Source: Gemmataceae bacterium (GTDB taxonomy: Bacteria; Planctomycetota; Planctomycetia; Gemmatales; Gemmataceae). Taken from it: 64,000 nucleotides of DNA. The position numbers and the translations under genes are program-made. Numbering within the stretch: the first letter of the stretch is position 1; the number at the start of each line of letters is the position of its first letter. The notes below the pieces were generated by a model. The model saw only the letters and a list, made by a program, of their open reading frames with translations. It made no database searches and was not told the origin of the DNA. The stretch covers positions 62,001 to 126,000 of the forward strand of contig JALHPZ010000013.1 in NCBI GenBank assembly GCA_022842245.1. Reading direction: 5' to 3'. This document shows positions 8,230 through 16,883 of this stretch, piece by piece.

Positions 8230-8598
8230 TCACGCCTTGAGCACTGCGCCGTGCACGGCCGTTACGATTCCGGCGACGCCTGCGGATTCGACAGCCATCG
8301 CGGCTCCGATTAACGTGGCGAATCGCAGGGCCTGATCGCAGATACTGGGAGCGACCAGGACAACGGTGGAATCCTCCGGCACGGCGCTCACGACCTTCGC
8401 CGTGCCGAGTTGATCGTGCGAATCATACGGAACGACAACCGCGCAGGCCGGTGAGCGGACCGCCTCCTGACGGGCCGCCTCGCCCGAATCCGCCGAGCGG
8501 ACCTCCCACCCCAAGAGTCGCAATTCGTCCGCCACTTGAGTCGCCAGTTTGGATCCACCCAACCCCAATACGACCCGACCCTGTTCCGTTTGACACAT
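8230..8598 (-). CDS. hypothetical protein, receiver-like fold without phosphoacceptor
   Basis: A 122-residue protein I do not recognise with certainty. The start (ATG at 8598) has a GGAGGAG ribosome site about nine bases upstream. The pattern of alternating strands and helices (RVVLGLGGSKLATQVADEL, GWEVRSADSGEAARQ, ACAVVVPYD, DSTVVLVAP) resembles a CheY-like receiver or Rossmann-like domain, but the position of the phosphoacceptor aspartate reads VVVPYD and there is no acidic pair at the first strand. It is convergent with RidA (stop codons three bases apart) and divergent from the isomerase gene at 8840. Function unknown. Confidence 0.6.
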   Translation of the reverse strand: MCQTEQGRVVLGLGGSKLATQVADELRLLGWEVRSADSGEAARQEAVRSPACAVVVPYDSHDQLGTAKVVSAVPEDSTVVLVAPSICDQALRFATLIGAAMAVESAGVAGIVTAVHGAVLKA

Positions 8599-8839
8599 GC
8601 TTCGGCTCCTCCGGTTGCCTCTTTGCGCCGGAATCGACACAACGCGTTCGAATGTAGTTCGCACAAACCCGGCCGAACTTGCGCGACGGCGACAAAGATT
8701 CCTGCAAATGGCAGGGGTGGAAGCGGGAACTCCCTGCGATACAACACCCCCAATATTGCGACGCGATAGGATACGGAGTTTCACGTGCCCTGTCGCGGTC
8801 GGTTGCCCCGAAGTTCTCCACCCTCCCGAGGTTCTCACA

Positions 8840-9781
8840 ATGGCGAAGGCCCGCATTTCCATCGGCACCTGGGCTTATCTCTTCAACCAAGAGACGCCGA
8901 CGAACGACTTCCATGTCATTCTGCACAAGCTTCAAGACCTCGGATACGACGGCGTGGAACTCGGCAGCTTCGGCCCGCACCCCTCGCCGGCGACGCACCC
9001 GACGAAGGCGAAACGCCAGAAGCTCAAGAAGGAAATCGCCGACCACGGCCTCGCGCTCTCGGCCATCGCCGTGGACCTGTGGGCGTTCAAGACGCCGGGC
9101 GTCAGCATCCTTGACGAGATCCCTTCGGCCTACACGACGGCGTTCCTCGGCTGGTGCCACTTCGCCTCCGACCTCGATGTGAAGACCATCCGCGTCGATA
9201 CCGTCCTCGCGCCGAACTACTTCGACACCGAGGAGGGGAAGAAGGTCGGCTACGACGCCGGGATGGAGCGGTTCATCAAGGTGTGGGACACCTGCAGCAA
9301 GATCGCGGCCGACTTCGGCATGAACATCTGCTGGGAGTTCGAGCCGGGATTCGTGTTCAACAAGCCGAGCGAGATTTTCAAGATCGTCGACGGCGTGCGT
9401 TCGCTGGGGAACCCGAACTTCGGCGTTCTCTACGACACCTGCCACGCGCACATGGTCGCGGGCATCGGCGCGAACCACCAGGGCGAAAAGGAACTCCTCG
9501 CCGGCGGGGCGCTGGAACTGCTTGAAAAGCTCAAGGGGAAGATCACGCACGTCCACGTCATCGACAGCGACGGCAGCCTGAACGAACACAACACGTCGAC
9601 GCACAATCCGTTCGGCACCGGTCACCTGAAGTTCGACGAACTGTTCCCGGCGATCCAGGCCGCCGGCGTGCCGAACGACTGGTGGTGCGTGGATCTCTGC
9701 TTCTGGCCGAACGCTTGGGAAGTGACGGCCGACAGCAAGAAGTTCCTCGACATGATGCGCGCGAAGTACGCGGCGGCGTGA
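8840..9781 (+). CDS. sugar phosphate isomerase/epimerase family (xylose isomerase-like TIM barrel)
   Basis: AP-endonuclease-2/xylose-isomerase-like TIM-barrel protein, 313 residues. Planctomycetes have many paralogues, most believed to act on sugars or inositols. The ATG at 8840 starts MAKARISIGTWAYLF, the normal N-terminus; upstream sequence in frame is not conserved-looking. Metal-binding residues of the family can be placed at the WEFEPGFVF glutamate, the VLYDTCHAHM aspartate/histidines, the HVHVIDSDG histidine and the glutamate/aspartate near FDELFPAI. There is no signal peptide, so it should be cytoplasmic. A serine hydrolase and a Gfo/Idh/MocA oxidoreductase follow at spacings of 31 and 28 bases, consistent with an operon for carbohydrate use. 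Confidence 0.88.
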   Translation: MAKARISIGTWAYLFNQETPTNDFHVILHKLQDLGYDGVELGSFGPHPSPATHPTKAKRQKLKKEIADHGLALSAIAVDLWAFKTPGVSILDEIPSAYTTAFLGWCHFASDLDVKTIRVDTVLAPNYFDTEEGKKVGYDAGMERFIKVWDTCSKIAADFGMNICWEFEPGFVFNKPSEIFKIVDGVRSLGNPNFGVLYDTCHAHMVAGIGANHQGEKELLAGGALELLEKLKGKITHVHVIDSDGSLNEHNTSTHNPFGTGHLKFDELFPAIQAAGVPNDWWCVDLCFWPNAWEVTADSKKFLDMMRAKYAAA

Positions 9782-9812
9782 AAACTTTCAATCAGAGGGC
9801 GAGAGAAACCTC

Positions 9813-10709
9813 ATGCGTTTCGCACTATCTCTGGTGATCATTTTCGCATCGTGCCTTCCTGTCTGCGCCGATGGGCTGGCCGATGCGATCAAACCCTTCA
9901 TCGACTCCCACAAGGGCCAGGTCGCCGTCGCGGTGAAGAACCTCGCCACCGGCGAATCGTGGAGCCACAACGCCGACAATGTCATGCAAACGGCCAGCCT
10001 CATCAAGCTCGCCGTCATGATCGAAGCCTACCGCCAGGCGGACTCGAAAACGCTCGACCTCGGCAAGACGGTCACGCTGACGAAGGACGACAAGGTTCAG
10101 GGTTCCGGTATCCTCACGTCGCACTTCTCTGATGGAGCCTCGTTCCCGGTTCGCGACGCGGTGCGGCTCATGATGGTTTACAGCGACAACACGGCCACCA
10201 ACCTCGTGCTGGATCAAGTTGGGATCAAAAACGTCAACGCGACAATGGCGAAGCTCGGCTTCCCGGAGACCCGCATCAACGCCAAGGTCTTCAAGGGCAG
10301 CACGACCAGCGTCGACCCGGAACGCACGAAGAAGTATTCACTCGGCAGCACGACGGCCAACGACATGGTCAAGCTGCTGGAACTGCTCCACACGGAGACG
10401 GCGGCGTCGCCGGAGTCGTGCAAGGCGATGCTCGGCCACATGAAGGCGTGCACAGACAAGGACACGGTGATGCGATTCCTGCCCGCCGGCACGGTCGTGG
10501 CCCACAAGGGCGGCGCGACGAACCAGGTGCGTACGAACGCGGCGATTGTCTATGTGCCGGACGCCGCAGTCAAGAAGAAGACGGTCCCGGTGGCGGTGTG
10601 CGTACTGACGAACGAGAACGCGGACCAACGCTGGGTGATCGACAATACCGGGCAAGTGGCCATCGCGAAGATCGGGAAGGCCGTTTACGATCACTTTTCT
10701 AAGAAGTGA
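9813..10709 (+). CDS. class A beta-lactamase-like serine hydrolase, secreted
   Basis: Exported serine hydrolase of the class A beta-lactamase/penicillin-interactive fold, 298 residues. [21 protein letters not shown] is a signal peptide. The active-site motifs SxxK (ASLIK), SDN ([12 protein letters not shown]) and the HKGG triad on the opposite strand are all present. The omega-loop region (about [17 protein letters not shown]) does not show the ExxLN glutamate that class A beta-lactamases use for deacylation. It may therefore be a peptidase or a weak lactamase rather than a resistance enzyme. Position in a run with a TIM-barrel isomerase and an oxidoreductase does not explain its substrate. 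Confidence 0.83.
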   Translation: MRFALSLVIIFASCLPVCADGLADAIKPFIDSHKGQVAVAVKNLATGESWSHNADNVMQTASLIKLAVMIEAYRQADSKTLDLGKTVTLTKDDKVQGSGILTSHFSDGASFPVRDAVRLMMVYSDNTATNLVLDQVGIKNVNATMAKLGFPETRINAKVFKGSTTSVDPERTKKYSLGSTTANDMVKLLELLHTETAASPESCKAMLGHMKACTDKDTVMRFLPAGTVVAHKGGATNQVRTNAAIVYVPDAAVKKKTVPVAVCVLTNENADQRWVIDNTGQVAIAKIGKAVYDHFSKK

Positions 10710-10737
10710 CACAACCAGTATCTCTTTCGGAGTTTCC

Positions 10738-11886
10738 ATGTCCAAGAAACCTCTCCGCGTCGGCATGATCGGCTACGGCTTCATGGGCCGGGCGCACTCG
10801 AACGCATACAAACAAGTCGGCCAGTTCTTCCCCTCGCAGCACGAGGTCGTGCTTCAGGCGGCTTGTGCCCGCAACGAGGCCGAGATCAGGAAGTTCGCCG
10901 ACCAGTGGGGCTACGCCTCCATCGAGACGGATTGGAAGAAACTGCTCGACCGCAAGGACATCGACGTCGTCGACATCTGCACGCCGAACAACCTGCACAA
11001 GGAGATCGCGGTCGCGGCGGCGCAAGCGGGCAAGATGATCCTCTGCGAGAAGCCGCTGGCGATGGATTCGAAGCAGGGCGCGGAGATGGTCGCGGCCGTC
11101 GAGAAGGCCAAAGTGCCGAACATGGTCTGGTACAACTACCGGCGTATCCCGGCCGTGACGCTCGCCAAGAAGCTCATCGACGAAGGTCGCCTCGGCCGGA
11201 TCTTCCACTACCGCGCCAAGTTCCTGCAGGACTGGACAATAAACGCCGACCTCCCGCAGGGCGGCCAGGGCCTTTGGCGGCTCGACGCCGCCGCCGCCGG
11301 AAGCGGCGTCAGCGGCGACCTACTTGCCCACTGCATCGACACCGCCGTCTGGCTCAACGGCCGGCTCGACACCGTCTGCTGCATGACCGAGACGTTTGTT
11401 AAGGAACGCAAGCACAACCTTACAGGTAAAGTCGAGAAGGTCGGCATCGACGACGCCTGCATCTTCATGGGCAAGTTCGCCAACGGCTCGCTCGCGAACT
11501 TCGAAAGTACCCGTTACGCCCGCGGCCACAAGGCGCTCTACACCTTCGAGATCAACGGCGAAAAGGCGAGCCTCGCGTGGGACCTGCACGACCTGCACCG
11601 GTTGCAGATGTTCGATTACAAGGACGAAGGCAAAATCCGCGGTTGGAAGTCGATCCACGTGACCGACAACGGTGGCGAGCACCCCTACATGGACAAGTGG
11701 TGGGTGCCCGGCCTCGCCATCGGCTACGATTGCAGCTTCACGCACCAGGTCGCCGACTTCATCCAAGGATTGGAGAGCGGTACGCCGCAGGGGCCGACGT
11801 TCCGGGACGCGCTCGAAACTCAGCAGATCCTCGACGCGATGCTCGACTCGGCAAAGCAGCAGAAGTGGGTGACGGTCGCGAAGTGA
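10738..11886 (+). CDS. Gfo/Idh/MocA family oxidoreductase
   Basis: NAD(P)-dependent oxidoreductase of the Gfo/Idh/MocA family, 382 residues, expected to act on a sugar, inositol or related polyol. The dinucleotide site is [15 protein letters not shown] near the N-terminus, followed by [33 protein letters not shown], which holds the family EKP motif. The C-terminal alpha/beta domain has [16 protein letters not shown], with the conserved DxxxH-like region. There is no signal peptide, unlike many planctomycete members that are Tat-exported. The ribosome site GGAGTTTCC precedes the ATG. Third gene of a possible carbohydrate operon starting at 8840. Confidence 0.92.
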   Translation: MSKKPLRVGMIGYGFMGRAHSNAYKQVGQFFPSQHEVVLQAACARNEAEIRKFADQWGYASIETDWKKLLDRKDIDVVDICTPNNLHKEIAVAAAQAGKMILCEKPLAMDSKQGAEMVAAVEKAKVPNMVWYNYRRIPAVTLAKKLIDEGRLGRIFHYRAKFLQDWTINADLPQGGQGLWRLDAAAAGSGVSGDLLAHCIDTAVWLNGRLDTVCCMTETFVKERKHNLTGKVEKVGIDDACIFMGKFANGSLANFESTRYARGHKALYTFEINGEKASLAWDLHDLHRLQMFDYKDEGKIRGWKSIHVTDNGGEHPYMDKWWVPGLAIGYDCSFTHQVADFIQGLESGTPQGPTFRDALETQQILDAMLDSAKQQKWVTVAK

Positions 11887-12009
11887 CGTCGCGGCCGATA
11901 AAGAGCGTGGTACGGCATCACGTTTGCTGAAGGATCGGGCATCCTGATCTCCTTCGCCGTGGGAACGGAATCGAACCGGCCCGTTCCGCGATCATGACGG
12001 GTGCCGACC

Positions 12010-12960
12010 ATGCTCTCCCGCGTCGCCGATTGCCTGTTTTGGATCAGCCGCTATCTTGAGCGGGCAGAGTCGGTCTCGCGCCTGCTCAACGCCACTTTCC
12101 ATCGCGAGTTGGACCTTGCGAGCGTCGCCCCGACCGACGACCACCGCCCTTGGCTCGCGAACCTCACGATTCTTCAGCAGACACTGCCCGATTCTCTGGC
12201 AGGCGAATCGTTCCGCCCGGCCGCCATCGCCGAATGGCTCAGCTTCGACATCACGAATCCCGGCTCCATCATCGGCTGCGTCAACCGTGCCCGAAACAAC
12301 GCCCGCAGTATCCGCGGCTCGCTCGGACCTGAAGTCTGGCGGGCCATCAATGGGCTGTATTGGCAGCTCCGCGAATCCGAATTCGAGCACCGCGCCCGGC
12401 ATTCTCCGTTCGACTACTACCAAGCCGTCGAGTCCGGCTGCCACCTGTTTCAAGGCGTCTGTGACGCGACGTTGCCGCACGATGAAGGCTGGGAGTTCAT
12501 TCGTTTGGGCCGCAATCTCGAACGCGCCGATAAGACGCTGCGGACACTCTTGGTGAAATGCGAGGATCTGGCGCGCGGTGCCGACGCGACGATGATCGCG
12601 CTGGAGTGGGCAGCCGTGCTGAAGGGTGCCAATGCGTTTGAAGCCTACCAGCGCCTGAACGCCGGGCGCGTCGAACCGGAGCGCGTCATCGAGTTCCTGC
12701 TTCTCGATACGACTTTCCCGCGCGCGGTTCGCTTCTGCCTGGAGGAGGCCGCCCGCGCGGTCGCGAGCATCGAGAAATCGACCGGCGGCCGAGGCGATGG
12801 CCGGGCCGAGCGACAACTCGGCCGCGTCATTAGCGAACTGCGCTACGCCGAGCCAGGGCAACTGCTCGCCAACGAGTTCTCCGGACGACTACACCACCTA
12901 CTCCAGCAGTGCCTCTCCTTCGGCCGCACCGTCCACGACCAGTACCTGCTGGCCACCTGA
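12010..12960 (+). CDS. alpha-E domain protein (DUF403)
   Basis: Alpha-E superfamily protein, 316 residues. The start is set at the ATG at 12010 (MLSRVADCLFWISRYLERAE), the family N-terminus; the GTG nine bases earlier is less likely. Alpha-E proteins are helical and usually encoded beside a transglutaminase-like protein and a circularly permuted ATP-grasp protein. Proposed roles in peptide-type synthesis or modification come mainly from genome context. The helical repeats are visible (GREFEHRARHSPFDYYQAVESG-like segment; WEFIRLGRNLERADKTLRTL). The partner transglutaminase begins at 13137; the ATP-grasp partner is not next to it. Confidence 0.9.
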   Translation: MLSRVADCLFWISRYLERAESVSRLLNATFHRELDLASVAPTDDHRPWLANLTILQQTLPDSLAGESFRPAAIAEWLSFDITNPGSIIGCVNRARNNARSIRGSLGPEVWRAINGLYWQLRESEFEHRARHSPFDYYQAVESGCHLFQGVCDATLPHDEGWEFIRLGRNLERADKTLRTLLVKCEDLARGADATMIALEWAAVLKGANAFEAYQRLNAGRVEPERVIEFLLLDTTFPRAVRFCLEEAARAVASIEKSTGGRGDGRAERQLGRVISELRYAEPGQLLANEFSGRLHHLLQQCLSFGRTVHDQYLLAT

Positions 12961-13100
12961 CCAGTGCGGAGTGAAAAGTCAAAACCAAGAATCGCAGCCA
13001 AGAGCCTGTTGGGAAAAGACTCGGCGTAATCTCTTAAACCGACGGTACGATCTCCAATGAGCTTTTATCGGTCCCATAAACGAAGCATAAACGCGGTCTT

Positions 13101-13134
13101 CACTCCGCACTCCGCACTCCGCACTCCGCACTCG
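13101..13134 (+). repeat. heptamer tandem repeat before the transglutaminase gene
   Basis: Four perfect head-to-tail copies of CACTCCG followed by a partial copy, ending two bases before the ATG at 13137. It occupies the position where a ribosome-binding site would be expected, and no purine-rich site is visible. Slippage here could change the spacing of translation signals. Confidence 0.85.
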
Positions 13135-13136
13135 AC

Positions 13137-14102
13137 ATGATCCTCGAAATCCAGCACGAGACGCGTCTCCAATATTCCACGCCCGTGACGGAGTGGCTGG
13201 CGGAGTTCCGCGTCGAGCCGATGAGCGACGACGGGCAAAGCTGCCAGTCGTTCCATTTGAGCGTCAGCCAACCGGTCACGGTGTCCAAATATCGGGACGG
13301 ATTCGGCAATCAGGTCCACCATTTCAATCTTCTCGCGCCGAATCTGGAAGTCGTGGCGCTGGCTGCGAGCGTCGTGCAGACACACCCGCGACGGAACCTG
13401 AACCTGCACAGCGACCTGCTCTGGCCGCTCGACCCCGCCACCCTGCCGCTGGCGGCGATCGACTGTCTCGCGATGGGCGGCCCCGTTCGGTACGTGCCCA
13501 AGCTTCAACCCCTGATCGACCTGCTCCAACCCCGCACCGGCATGCGGATCGTGGACGCGGCCATGCAGACGTCGCGGTACATCAAGAACATGTTCACGTA
13601 CGCCACCGCCGTCACGAACGCCAGTTCGCCGATCGACGACGTGCTCGAAATGGGCATGGGCGTGTGCCAGGATTTCGCCCACCTCATGATCGCGATCCTG
13701 CGCTCGTTCGGCATTCCGGCGCGGTATGTCAGCGGCTACCTGCACCGGCCCGGTAAGGAGAGCCAGAGCCACGCCTGGGTGGAAGTCTGGCTCGGCGATG
13801 CCGGGTGGTTTGGAATCGATCCGACCAACGACGTGGCCATCGACGAGCACTTCGTGAAGGTGGCGGCCGGCCGCAACTACACCGATGTTCCGCCGAACAA
13901 AGGGATCTATCGCGGCATCGGCGAGGAAAAGATCTTCGCCCGCGTCGAGTCGCGCGAACTGGACCGCCTGCCGACACTCTCGTGGCGGGACCAGCTGCCG
14001 CCGCTGCACGTGCCCCTTACGATGGTGCTCGCGAACATCCGCAAGGAGGCCACCACGGAAGAGGAGGAGGAACAACAGCAGCAGCAACAACAACAACAAT
14101 AG
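13137..14102 (+). CDS. transglutaminase-like cysteine protease family protein with glutamine-rich tail
   Basis: Bacterial transglutaminase-like protein of the type encoded with alpha-E proteins, 321 residues. It has the N-terminal beta-rich domain (ILEIQHETRLQYSTPVTEWLAEFRVEP) and the catalytic triad: Cys177 in MGMGVCQDFAH, His212 in SQSHAWVEVW and Asp228 in WFGIDPTND. No signal peptide. The last residues are five glutamates then about nine glutamines encoded by mixed CAA/CAG codons, a low-complexity tail that I do not expect in this family. The alpha-E gene lies 176 bases upstream on the same strand, with the heptamer repeat between. Confidence 0.9.
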   Translation: MILEIQHETRLQYSTPVTEWLAEFRVEPMSDDGQSCQSFHLSVSQPVTVSKYRDGFGNQVHHFNLLAPNLEVVALAASVVQTHPRRNLNLHSDLLWPLDPATLPLAAIDCLAMGGPVRYVPKLQPLIDLLQPRTGMRIVDAAMQTSRYIKNMFTYATAVTNASSPIDDVLEMGMGVCQDFAHLMIAILRSFGIPARYVSGYLHRPGKESQSHAWVEVWLGDAGWFGIDPTNDVAIDEHFVKVAAGRNYTDVPPNKGIYRGIGEEKIFARVESRELDRLPTLSWRDQLPPLHVPLTMVLANIRKEATTEEEEEQQQQQQQQQ

Positions 14103-14167
14103 CGACTGTTCGCATCCCCGTCGGCCGGTACAACCTACCCCGTACCCTCCCCCGACAGGACGCGTCC

Positions 14168-16171
14168 ATGAAACGGCTCTCCCTCGCACTTCTCCTCGCT
14201 TGCACGGCACCCGCCGCCGCCGCTCCGCCCGCGCCGATGGTCAGCGGCCTGAAGAACCCCGAATCGGTCGTGCAGGTCGGCGAGAAGATCTACATCACCG
14301 AGATCGGCGAATTCGGCAAGGACGGCGACGGGGTCGTCTCCGTCGCCGAGAACGGCAAGGCCGTGCCATTCGCCACCGGCCTCGACGACCCCAAGGGGAT
14401 CGTCGCCCACAACAAGCTGCTGTACGTGACCGACAAGACCCGCGTCTGGCGGATCGACGGCAAAGGCAAGGCCACCGTCCACGTCGCCGCCGAGGCGTTC
14501 CCGAAGCCGCCGCTCTTCCTCAACGACATAGCCATCGACGGCCGCAGCGGCGTGATCTACGTCAGCGATTCCGGCGACCTGAAAGGGTCCGGAGGCGCCG
14601 TCTACGCCATCCCGCCAAAGGGCGGCAAGCCGCGGCTCGTCGTCGACGCCGCGAAGCTGCCCGGCCTCAACACGCCCAACGGCCTCGCGCTCGACGGCGA
14701 ATATTTCCTCCTCCTCGCCGACTTCGGCACCGGCGTCCTCTACCGCGTCAACATCGCCGACGGTTCGCACGTCAAGCTCGCCGACGGCTTCGGCGGCGCC
14801 GACGGCCTCACCTGGGACTACCACGGCAAGCTCTTCATCAGCGACTACAAGTCCGGCAAGGTCTTCGGCATCCCGAAGCCGGGCGAAAAGCCGATGCTCC
14901 TCGCCGAAGGCTTCCAGGCCGCCGCCGACACCTGCCTCACGACCGACGGCAAAGGCATCCTCGTTCCCGACATGAAAGCCGGCACGCTCACCTACATCCC
15001 GGCGACGATGCCCGGTTGGGAAGTCGATGAATCGCCGCTCCCCGTCCGAACCGAAGTCGCGTTTCCGAACCTGAAGTGGACCGGCTGGAGCAACGTGAAC
15101 GACGCCGGTCAGAACACGCCCCTGCGCCCGATCGTGCTGACCCACGCCAACGACGCCAGCGGCCGCATCTTCGTCGCGACCGAACAGGGCGTCATCCACT
15201 CCTTCACGAACGACGCAAAGGAGACGAACGTCTTCCTCGACATCCAGGATCGCGTCGTCTACACCGACAAGCAGAACGAAGAAGGCTTCCTAGGCCTCGC
15301 GTTCCACCCGAAGTACAAGTCGAACGGCGAGTTCTTCGTCTTCTACACGCTCAAGGGCGCGAAGCTCACGAACGTCGTATCGCGGTTCCGCGTCAGCAAG
15401 GACGACCCGAACAAGGCCGATCCGAAATCCGAGGAAGTGCTCATTAAATTCACCAAGCCGTTCTGGAACCACGACGGCGGCACGCTCGCCTTCGGACCCG
15501 ACGGCTACTTGTACATCACCCACGGCGACGGCGGGGACGCCAACGACCCGCTGGAAAACGGCCAGAACCCGAACACGCTGCTCGGCAAGATTCTGCGCAT
15601 CGACGTCGACCGTAAGGACGACGGGAAAAACTACGCCATCCCGAAGGATAATCCCCTCGTTGGCCAACCGAACACCAAGCCGGAAATCTGGGCGCTCGGT
15701 TTTCGCAACGTCTGGCGCTTCGCCTTTGATCGCAAGACCGGCGACCTCTGGGCCGGGGATGTCGGCCAGAACCTCTTCGAGGAGATCAACATCGTCTCGC
15801 GCGGCGGCAACTATGGCTGGAAACTCCGCGAAGCTTGGCACCCGTTCAGCACGAAGGGCGTGGACATCAACGACAAGATGATCGACCCGGTGTGGGAATA
15901 CCACCACGACATCGGCAAGTCGATCACCGGCGGCGGCGTCTACCGCGGCAAGAACGTGCCGGAACTCGACGGACACTACCTCTACGGCGATTATGTGTCA
16001 AACAAGCTCTGGGCATTGAAGTACGACGCGGCGAAGAAGCGGGTCGTCGCCAACCGGCCGATCAAGGACCCCGGTATTCCGATGCTCTCGTTCGGCGAGG
16101 CGGAGGATGGCGAAATGTATTTCCTCGTCGTCTCGCCGACGGGCCGCGGCATCCACCGGTTCGTGAAGTAA
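14168..16171 (+). CDS. SMP-30/NHL-like domain fused to PQQ-type sugar dehydrogenase domain, secreted
   Basis: A 667-residue exported protein. The ATG at 14168 begins a signal peptide (MKRLSLALLLACTAPAAAA). Residues about 25-285 form a six-bladed-propeller-like SMP-30/NHL region (NPESVVQVGEKIYITEIG, NGLALDGEYFLLLADFGTGVLYRVNIADG). From about 300 a second propeller is a glucose/sorbosone dehydrogenase (GSDH) domain, with the family blocks EEGFLGLAFHPKY, NHDGGTLAFGPDGYLYITHGDGG, GKILRIDVD and WALGFRNVWRFAFD. GSDH enzymes are usually PQQ-dependent periplasmic sugar dehydrogenases. The two propellers in one chain suggest substrate binding or lactone hydrolysis linked to oxidation, which is inference. 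Confidence 0.88.
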   Translation: MKRLSLALLLACTAPAAAAPPAPMVSGLKNPESVVQVGEKIYITEIGEFGKDGDGVVSVAENGKAVPFATGLDDPKGIVAHNKLLYVTDKTRVWRIDGKGKATVHVAAEAFPKPPLFLNDIAIDGRSGVIYVSDSGDLKGSGGAVYAIPPKGGKPRLVVDAAKLPGLNTPNGLALDGEYFLLLADFGTGVLYRVNIADGSHVKLADGFGGADGLTWDYHGKLFISDYKSGKVFGIPKPGEKPMLLAEGFQAAADTCLTTDGKGILVPDMKAGTLTYIPATMPGWEVDESPLPVRTEVAFPNLKWTGWSNVNDAGQNTPLRPIVLTHANDASGRIFVATEQGVIHSFTNDAKETNVFLDIQDRVVYTDKQNEEGFLGLAFHPKYKSNGEFFVFYTLKGAKLTNVVSRFRVSKDDPNKADPKSEEVLIKFTKPFWNHDGGTLAFGPDGYLYITHGDGGDANDPLENGQNPNTLLGKILRIDVDRKDDGKNYAIPKDNPLVGQPNTKPEIWALGFRNVWRFAFDRKTGDLWAGDVGQNLFEEINIVSRGGNYGWKLREAWHPFSTKGVDINDKMIDPVWEYHHDIGKSITGGGVYRGKNVPELDGHYLYGDYVSNKLWALKYDAAKKRVVANRPIKDPGIPMLSFGEAEDGEMYFLVVSPTGRGIHRFVK

Positions 16172-16245
16172 GACGGTAACGGTAAACGGTGTCGGGAGTC
16201 GATTCCGGTGGGGGAAAGACACCCCACACCCTGTAACCGTCGCTC

Positions 16246-16827
16246 TCAGCGAAGCCTTCGCGAGTAATGGAATCCGATCGCGGGCGGGCCGTACACGGGC
16301 GGTCCCCAGACGGGATAGACCGGCCGTTCAATGATGACGGGGGCTTCGCGGACGACGACGGGCGCGGCGGGCCGGGCTCGCGTGTCCTGCATCGCCCGGA
16401 TGACGCGCGGGGCGACACCCTGTTGCGTCAGATACTCGATGTCGGTCGTCGACAGCGTATAGGACGATTGCGTATTGCGGATCTGGTTGACGATCACTTC
16501 CGGATCGGTGCCGCCACGGGACAAGTTGACCACGTCGATGAGGCCCAGCGGCGGATTCTGGCTGGCGACGGCCTGGGCGTGCTCGGCCTGCTCCACGGTT
16601 CGATCGAGCTTGTCCTGCTTGTTCCCAGCGAGTGCGCCGAGCGTCGCGCCGCCGAGCGCGCCGACCGCCGCGCCCGTGCGCGGGTTGCCCGTCGCGGCTC
16701 CGATCGCCGTCCCCACGACCGTCCCCACGCCTCCCCCCACGAGGGCGCCCTTCTCCGTGTTGTTCATCGTCGAACATCCGGTCGACGCGATCAGCGCGAC
16801 GACCAGCGCGAACCCCTTCCGCGGCAT
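16246..16827 (-). CDS. lipoprotein with glycine-zipper domain
   Basis: A 193-residue predicted lipoprotein. The start at 16827 gives MPRKGFALVVALIASTGCS, with a lipobox ending at a cysteine. A glycine-zipper region follows (KGALVGGGVGTVVGTAIGAATG... GALGGATLGALAG), typical of small outer-membrane or envelope proteins that insert or oligomerise. The second half has a short helical domain (IDVVNLSRGGTDPEVIVNQIRNT... YLTQQGVAPRVIRAM) and a Pro/Tyr/Val-rich end. Its stop is near the stop of the sugar dehydrogenase gene (convergent). Role unknown beyond envelope location. Confidence 0.82.
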   Translation of the reverse strand: MPRKGFALVVALIASTGCSTMNNTEKGALVGGGVGTVVGTAIGAATGNPRTGAAVGALGGATLGALAGNKQDKLDRTVEQAEHAQAVASQNPPLGLIDVVNLSRGGTDPEVIVNQIRNTQSSYTLSTTDIEYLTQQGVAPRVIRAMQDTRARPAAPVVVREAPVIIERPVYPVWGPPVYGPPAIGFHYSRRLR

Positions 16828-16883
16828 GGCAGCATCCCCCCAGATTCCACGAGGCGGGACTATGCCATGCCGGGTGGCCTCTG

